Source: Isoetes taiwanensis (Eukaryota; Streptophyta; Lycopodiopsida; Isoetales; Isoetaceae). Taken from it: a stretch of DNA of 64,000 nt. The notes beneath the pieces are model-generated. The model worked only from the letters and a program-made list of their open reading frames with translations, was not told the DNA's origin and made no database searches. Location: contig JAJEKV010000047.1 in assembly GCA_021234155.1 (NCBI GenBank), positions 5,099,637-5,163,636 on the forward strand. Direction: 5' to 3'. Made by a program: the position numbers and the translations under genes. Position 1 is the stretch's first letter. The number at the start of each line of letters is the position of its first letter. Of this stretch, positions 57,516 to 64,000 are shown one piece after another.

Positions 57516-58890
57516 AAAAAAGGCTAAAATCAATGGCTCAAAAAATGGGTGCACTCTAGATATGCAGCATTAGTACATCCATTTAGAATATCACGAAATG
57601 TAGGAAAGCGCAATTGAAAAGCGTACAAAAACACAAAGAAAACCCCCTGTTATTATGCTACATATTCAATATTCTGTTCTTCAAGATCAAGAGCTGGACA
57701 TGTTGACCATAAAAGAGCTCTTGCTCCAGGCCTTGTTTATGATGTAGAGGTTAAGGATTATGCAGATTTTCTTTCTGCTGCATTCTTCTACGAGTAAGAA
57801 AAAAACCAGCATGGCTATATTTTCTGGATTTTAGATGTGAAGTTGCAAGCAATTGCGAGAAGAGCAATAAATGAACAGCCGAGGGCAATATTATCCTACG
57901 GTAGAGATATGTTTAGCTGAGACACGGATCAGGATGGGGCCACATACAGCGAGAAGAGCACATCGAGGAGAACACTAGATCTATGAGGTATTCAACATCC
58001 ACGGTACTTATTGATTCTTCAGCATGCATGCACGTGAAGATGAAGCCCTATATTTGTAGAGGAACCTCTTGTGCGGTCGGGGCGGTCACGGGCTGGAGTC
58101 GAGAGGCATCTGGTGCTTGACGCGACCGCGGAGATGACCATGATGAGGGTGGGAGGTTGATGAGGCAGGAGTATGATGCTTATAGGAGGCATCGGGGCAA
58201 GGATATATCTTTCCTATATATATATAGAGAGAGTATGAGATATGGAGGCGAGAGGAGGCTCGAGATAGAGAGTGAAGCGGGGACGCAGCCATATCCATGA
58301 CGAAGAGGATATAGGAGGGCATCGGAGGAGGCTCACATGAGGGAAATGTCACGAAGGCCATCGGGAGGAGGGAGGCACACATGTGGGTTGATGTGGAGGA
58401 GGAGGCTAGGAGGAGGGGGAAGGAAGAGGAGGCTAGGAGGGATGGGGAGGAGTCACCGATTATGGAGATTTACACTCCACACTCCTATTGTAGTCAGATG
58501 GTTAGAGGCGTGCCAATGGCGTGCACGTGGCTGAGCCAGAGACAGCAGAGTCCATCTTTGTCCGGATGGTGTGGATGGCCTTAGGCTGAATTTACATATT
58601 ACCTTTCCTCGATTGCATGGTCGGGGAGGTATTTCGGTGATGCGGGAGTAGTGCCGCGGGGTTTATTCACATATGCTCGGCAGTGAGCATGGGGCGAGAG
58701 GTTCTTCACCCGACTCATTGCACAACAACCCGAGGTTGGGCTACAAGCATGAAGAGAGGAGACATATCGTTGGATATACTAGTGCTAGATGAGCTAATAA
58801 TCTGAACCCATTTTGACCATCTGTTTTTTCTGACGACTTTCTTTGTAACAAAATTCTCCACAAATTCTACGTAATTGGGCTACCTTCATC
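57516..58890. other. Stretch with purine-rich tract, no gene recognised
   Basis: The plus strand from about 58100 to 58460 is strongly G/A-rich (GGAGG units) with a (TA)n tract at 58215. This gives long artefactual Arg/Gly-rich frames on the plus strand. Confidence 0.6.
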
Positions 58891-58899
58891 CCCGGATCC

Positions 58900-59540
58900 C
58901 TTACGTTAGCGCTATATTTTCAAAATAAGGCTTTGAGATCCTTGCCATTTAGAGATTGGGCAACAATTCCCCTTTGGGTTATCAAGTAGAAAACACATCA
59001 CAGCACCTCTTTATCAATCGATAGGCCTTCCATAGGCTTTGAAATTTGGATAGATGCTTCTTAGTAGTCTGCACAATACCAATTGCCATTCCTCAAATGG
59101 ATTGACAACACATAACTTGTCTTTGATAAGCTTTGCTTTACTGTTTATGTCTCATATTGAAGTTTCTTTTGTCTCATCTCTTGCAATTTTGGCAATCATC
59201 CATCCTATTATGCACTTGATTTAGGAGTTGGAACTTCTCTAAATTCTCATAATAAGGTAAAAACTCCACAAATGAACACAAAGGAATGTCCAAATGAATT
59301 GGCATCTGGCTGCCTCCATAAACCAAATTTCAAATGAGATTTGTAAATCACCGTAGTCAGCTTGTAAGTACACACGAAACTCCATAAGGCACAATCCAAG
59401 GCTTCATGCCAATTTCTTTGATTATCCTTCTTGTTTTAGCCAAGATGGCTTTCAAAATTTTATTAGTAGACTCGGCACTTTTTTGCACTGTGGATAATAA
59501 TGACTTGCACATGTTGAATTACCCGATCTTTTACTGACTG
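58900..59540 (-). pseudogene. Ty3/gypsy integrase fragment, strongly decayed
   Basis: On the minus strand near 59410-59500 the sequence reads AESTNKILKAILAKTRRIIK with EIGMKPW, the block after the catalytic Glu of gypsy integrases (compare AESTNKVLKSILKKT in the element at 8617). Further along, QADYGDLQISFEIW and FGHSFVFICGVF correspond, with frame shifts, to the ALWAYRT and F-P-VYG blocks. CRLLRSIYPNFKAYGRPI lies near the end. No LTRs were found. It is from a different element than the one at 8.6-14.3 kb. Confidence 0.7.
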
Positions 59541-61510
59541 GCGGGCTGCTACTTTGCATTTGGAAATGACAAGATGCGAGACTTGCTTACATTAGGTCTT
59601 ACCCACAGATTTGGAGTGGTCACGAAGACATATCGTTTTTATTACCGCATGTAAGTCCTTTTATTCTCTATTCTTGATTTACGCGGCTTGTATCTCTATT
59701 TTTATTGGTTTGTCCCAAATTTCCCAGCATCTTCGGCACACACACTAGGCCGGAGAGCGACAGCGGAGGGTCTTATTTCTAGATCCAACAACTTGTTGTT
59801 GGGGAGTTATCTTTGATGGAGTTGGCGTGTTGACACCTGAAGCCCATGGCGTACTTCTTGGCGAGGCGTTGCCTGATTGGAGTCATTTGATCTAGTCCAT
59901 CTTCGAGGAGGAGCATAGTGGATTAGGGGAGAGGTTGAAGCGCCTCATACGGTCATTACATACAAGTAAAACAATTAACATCCTTTGAGTTGTCTTTACT
60001 CCATCTAATCTTTCCCTCAAAGTTTATGGTGGTCATGTTTTCTTCTTGCAATAGTCATTGGGTCTTGGTATTCTACATCTGAGAGCCCACTTTGTGGAGA
60101 GCTTAAGTCTTCTTAATGCACATATTCCACAGATATCTTCCGCTTTCCTTTGTGCTTGTCTTTATGAATTATGATTTACTAATTACATTGTTATCTGAGA
60201 GATTCACTTGCAACTATACAAGGTTTAGTGCTTGGTGACCTAGTAGCTTGCGTCTTGAGAGGGCTTGGATGATTACTAGACAAGTATTTACCACAGCAGA
60301 CCTGCAGTGGCCATAGCCCGACTTCGGGCTCTCTTCTAGAACCTTTGCTTTTGAAGAGAATGTCTCTTAGTAAGATTAATCCATTCGATCCTATAGTTTC
60401 ATATTTAGTCATACCCCATTGATTGTTTATATTTAAGTAGGCCCGAGTTTGGTGAATCTGACCCGCGTCTTATAAGCATTTCTGCTTAAAGTTACTAGAA
60501 TATATGGGGAGGATTACTTTTAGCCATGGTTTGGAGGATGAAGCTCGACCCTGATGATGGCTAGTGAGTTATCTTTGGAATAAAATATACTCAACAAATG
60601 ATGTCCCACTCTTTTGTATTTTGCCATGTTTCATAATGCACGAAATACAGCATTTAATTCTTTGGAGTTGATTCTTGGCCAAAATTATCCATATCTCACA
60701 TATTATTCTTCAACGGGTTGTGAAGTTCATGTCCATCCAATATAACACCTCAGGCTCCTATTAGTAAAGATGAGTAGTTTTGTAACCGGCCGATCCGCAG
60801 ATAGTTAACAATGCTCGAGCGGAATCCATGCAAAATGAAGAGTACGCAATTTAATCATTCACTATTCATTCGATTATAAGGAGGAGATTAAGAAACCCAG
60901 GAGATAAATCGCGCTACTTTTCAGTGACATAGGACCGGTACGTGTTAGTGTATGACTATACCTTGCTAACAACATGCTAGATGCGAGATTATATCCACAT
61001 TGCACCAGCCATCAATTCCAAGGAGCATCCGTAAAGCTTACTTTCGGGTAGGCAATTTGGGACATCTCTGGCGTGTGGAATTGAACTTTTAGCAACGTGC
61101 CGGGATACGGCAATGTGTAGCCTTGAAACTACTTTGCTTTCGTGCAGCTTTGTTTGGAGGTACGTCATGGCCTTTACAACACGTAAAGCCTTTCCTTCTT
61201 CAAATTACCTAGTACTAAATCTCCACCCGCCTTTTTATGTGGGAGCATGTTCTTGGCTAATAAAAAAATACACATGGTTAGGGCCTCTGCACGCTAATCG
61301 CAAGCAAGTTTTTGGGACGTCAAAGTATTCGAGGCAGCTCAGGTGTAAAAACTGCTCCAGCGGTTGAGGATGAACAGCTCGGACGTCTTCAGTCGTCCAC
61401 ATGAAGTGCATGTGGGCCACCTAAAAATTTACATGTGAGGCCCCTCTTATCAGATAAAACCCAACAAAAACCTCAAATTTTAATCCCTAGTATTTTAATC
61501 AAGTTCAACG
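59541..61510. other. Stretch upstream of the hydrolase gene
   Basis: No gene recognised. The last 110 bases before the ATG contain CTTATCAGATAA at about 61447, a GATA/I-box-like motif found in light-responsive plant promoters, but this is weak. An 84-codon frame at 61113-61367 has no domain. Confidence 0.45.
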
Positions 61511-62937
61511 ATGAATATGCTTCGTGCTGTAACATCTGCGCGACCATTTCTACGCAGCGTTTGGGGTTCAGTTGCTCCTCCGGTTGTTCTAAGATCCATG
61601 GCTTCTGCAACCACTACCCAGTTCGAGAAAGTCCGCTTGCAACGACAAGGCGGGAAATCGGTACCCAGACCCCCTTCTGCTTTCTGCATGTGTTGACCCG
61701 ACCGTAAATCGCCCATCCAATTTATAATTCTTTGCTATGTGTTCCATAATGCTTGCATTTGATATCATATTCTAGCCCCTGCATAGAAGCACGACGTTCT
61801 TTTTTTATGTTGGTTCTCTTTTTGTGTCCCAGGAATTTGATGTTTATGTAGTGGGAAAAGAAGGTGCCCCTGGAGTCATTGTGTTGCAAGAATGGTGGGG
61901 AGTAGATTATGAAGTGAAGAACCATGCAAGCCATATTTCTCAAATGGGATTCCGTTCTTTAATTCCAGAGTATGTTTTTTGCAAGATATTTTTTTTGTTT
62001 TGTCAGGAGATATTCATCCATTTCATCACCTTCTTTCCTGAGAACATATAGGGCAGGCATGCTTATGATTTACCTTCTATGTTGTCACGTAGACGCTTAT
62101 CATTGAGTTCAAGTAAAATTATTCATGAAAGAAGAAGAAAATGTTTTTAGGCTGAATAAAAATGTACTCAAGTATTAGAGTCATTACTGCACTAACGCTT
62201 TCCATACAGCTTATACCGTGGTAAGGTTGGTCTCGACGCTGCCGAAGCACAGCATTTGATGGACTCCTTAGATTGGCCTGGTGCCATTGAAGACATCGCC
62301 GCTTCTGTAAAATGGTTAAAGGAAAGTGGATCCAAGAAGGTAGAAAAGAGATGTTAAATTTTCTGGTAATCAGAATTCTTTATGTTGCATCAATGTCTAA
62401 GCAGCTGCTTGTTATGGCATTGGAAATTAATATAGATGGATATAATCTGATACTAGTGATATATAGGTTGGTGTGACAGGATTCTGTATGGGTGGAGCAC
62501 TGTCTATTGCAAGTGCTGTATTAGTACCAGGGGTTGATGCAGTAGTTGCCTTTTATGGGATCCCATCAGGGGATCTGGCTGATCCCACAACTGCAAAGGT
62601 GCCTGTGCAAGGACATTTTGGAGAACTCGATCAATTAACCGGTTTTGCAGATGTTCAGGTTGACTTTCAAATTTCTGGCGTAGCTTAGACAATGTGCATG
62701 GAAATTCTTATTGTTTGTTGCATTTTATAGGCAGCTAAAGATCTGGAGGAAAAGTTGAAGGCAGCTGGAGTGGACAATGAAGTTTATATCTATCCAAATG
62801 TTGGGCATGCATTCATGAATAGCTCCCCTGAGGCTATAAAACGGAGTAAGGAATGTGGATTTCCTGAATACAACCAAGAAGCTGTTGATCTTGCATGGTC
62901 AAGATTTTCCTCTTGGTTCCATAAATATCTTAGTTAA
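61511..62937 (+). CDS. Dienelactone hydrolase family protein, organelle-targeted
   Basis: Alpha/beta hydrolase of the dienelactone hydrolase family, which hydrolyses lactone or ester bonds; the plant substrate is not established. Five exons with GT-AG borders and consistent phase: 61511-61660, 61833-61969, 62210-62339, 62467-62658 and 62731-62937. The predicted protein has 271 residues. Exon 2 has VIVLQEWWGVDYEVKNHA, exon 3 LYRGKVGLDAAEAQHLMD, exon 4 the nucleophile elbow GFCMGGALSIAS (Cys146) and GELDQ (Asp194), and exon 5 VGHAFMN (His229). Together they give the family's Cys-Asp-His triad. Residues 1-29 are Arg/Ser/Val-rich with no acidic residue, as in a mitochondrial or plastid transit peptide. 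Met30 (MASATTTQFEKV) could be an alternative cytosolic start. The body matches bacterial and plant relatives from about residue 37 to the C terminus. No broken codon is seen, unlike every other gene here, so it is probably expressed. Confidence 0.95.
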
Positions 62938-64000
62938 AAGATTTTCCTCTTGGAGTTTTAATATAAAAGACCGGAGTATACCCAGCAGTGAAGAATCAAT
63001 GATGTGATGTGATCATTGTTAGAATAAGTTACTCACAATCGATTTTATTGGTCCAATGCAAAATCAAAGCTGGATAGTGAGGATGTATCTTTGGAGATGG
63101 AAATAATGTTAAATATTCCTTCAAAGTTATGGTTGGCAGCTTGATGCACCAATTACATTACAGCAGCCTTTGGATCAACATCTTGAGGAGCTCCATAACA
63201 AGTAAAATAAGCAAATAAAGATAACAATGTCAGACAACAACTTGATTATCAATCAAATTCTGACCAGCTTGCAACAGCTCTGCAGTAAAACCTTGAGGTC
63301 TTTTGCAAGTTCAGTTCGATGAACTCGAACATTCCACAGGGTCATCACTATGCATATTCTTTTTGATGCAAGAAAGCTTTTCAGGAAGGAGCTTGAAGTT
63401 TGTCTGGAAAGGGCCTTTCTGTGATACGCTATCCTACAATCGCTGAAAATAAAGTTGCCCTGAATGTAGTGTCGTCGCAGAATCATAACGTTGAGAGATT
63501 TGCGGATCACGCCACGTCAGCACATTCAGGGTTACTCAAAATGGACAAGCCAAACTGACATGCGTGATTTGTAGTCAAAAGATGGATTATTATTTATCCC
63601 AACTTTGCAATGATTTCTCTCTTTCCTATCTAATTCAACATATCTTACTTGGGTTTTTCCATATGCAGGAATGATCATCCAGGAAGCATTCCTGAGATTG
63701 CGCAGAGGTATTGTTGGCATCCCAGAAAAAAATTAAAAACTGTATTCTGCAGTTCCAGTATATAAACCATGAGTTAGCAACTTTAACCGATACAAAAGTT
63801 TTAGTCGCATTCATATATAAACCAATAATATCCTGAATTTCTTTTTGGAAGAATCATCGGTTAAAGAGGACTGTTCCTGTTTCCACATCTCTTTTACTCC
63901 TCTACTATTGAAAGTGAGGAGAAATTGTACGCCTCGGGTATTTCAACTAACAGACTTGGGGCCTCTTCAATTTTTTGAGAATCACCACACGAGCAGCTTG
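62938..64000. other. Downstream flank of the hydrolase gene
   Basis: 3' untranslated region and intergenic DNA. An 85-codon minus frame (63253-63510) and a 62-codon minus frame (63532-63720) show no domain. No second gene start is recognisable before the window ends. Confidence 0.5.

Noticed and set aside
58337-58584. Arg/Gly-rich plus-strand frames as an RNA-binding protein
   Set aside because: They come from a GGAGG-rich low-complexity tract and are open in two overlapping frames.
1-64000. tRNA or rRNA genes
   Set aside because: No cloverleaf with all arms was found by eye. The tRNA-like matches are the three SINEs.

Overview
This is a window of a plant nuclear genome. It is AT-rich, gene-poor and full of decayed transposable elements. 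The only complete gene I can support is a five-exon dienelactone hydrolase-like gene at 61511-62937 (+) with clean GT-AG introns and a transit-peptide-like N terminus. Plant origin is also supported by a lectin-type receptor-like kinase pseudogene, a plant-type SPOUT tRNA methyltransferase gene copy, Ty3/gypsy and PIF/Harbinger remnants, and foldback MITEs. The LINEs end in a pentanucleotide repeat instead of poly(A) and do not look like the L1 elements usual in flowering plants. I therefore lean towards a seed-free plant such as a fern, but this is inference only.

Layout. 1-5000: tandem duplication and a weak ankyrin-like pseudogene. 5001-8282: LINE copy A (minus) with endonuclease and reverse transcriptase remnants. 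8617-14300: an internally deleted Ty3/gypsy element whose right LTR carries a nested LINE 3' end (copy B). 14550-16650: LINE copy C (plus), followed tail to tail by a tRNA-derived SINE. 16.7-20.1 kb: AT-rich DNA with small repeats. 20.15-21.29 kb (minus): exons of a TrmL-like tRNA 2'-O-methyltransferase, spliced cleanly at the 5' end but broken in the last exon. 23.9-24.7 kb: a degenerate CpG-rich satellite built from overlapping palindromes. 27.2-32.2 kb: two more SINEs and two more LINE copies (D, E). 33.3-33.7 kb: two adjacent inverted-repeat elements. 36.4-39.5 kb: two diverged PIF/Harbinger copies fused tail to tail into a 3.1 kb imperfect palindrome. 40.6-41.8 kb (minus): exon-like segments of an unidentified gene with a telo-box-like 5' end. 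41.9-42.1 kb: a MITE. 45.05-47.5 kb (minus): fragments of a second unidentified decayed gene. 47.85-48.46 kb: a three-copy repeat. 52.7-53.9 kb: receptor-kinase pseudogene. 56.0-56.5 kb: a foldback MITE. 57.0-57.4 kb: tandem duplication. 58.9-59.5 kb: another gypsy integrase remnant. 61.5-62.9 kb: the hydrolase gene.

No operon-like organisation is present. Most of the window reads as retroelement activity followed by decay, and the hydrolase gene is the main expressed locus I can defend. All domain calls come from reading motifs by eye. Element boundaries are approximate unless a splice site or terminal repeat fixes them.
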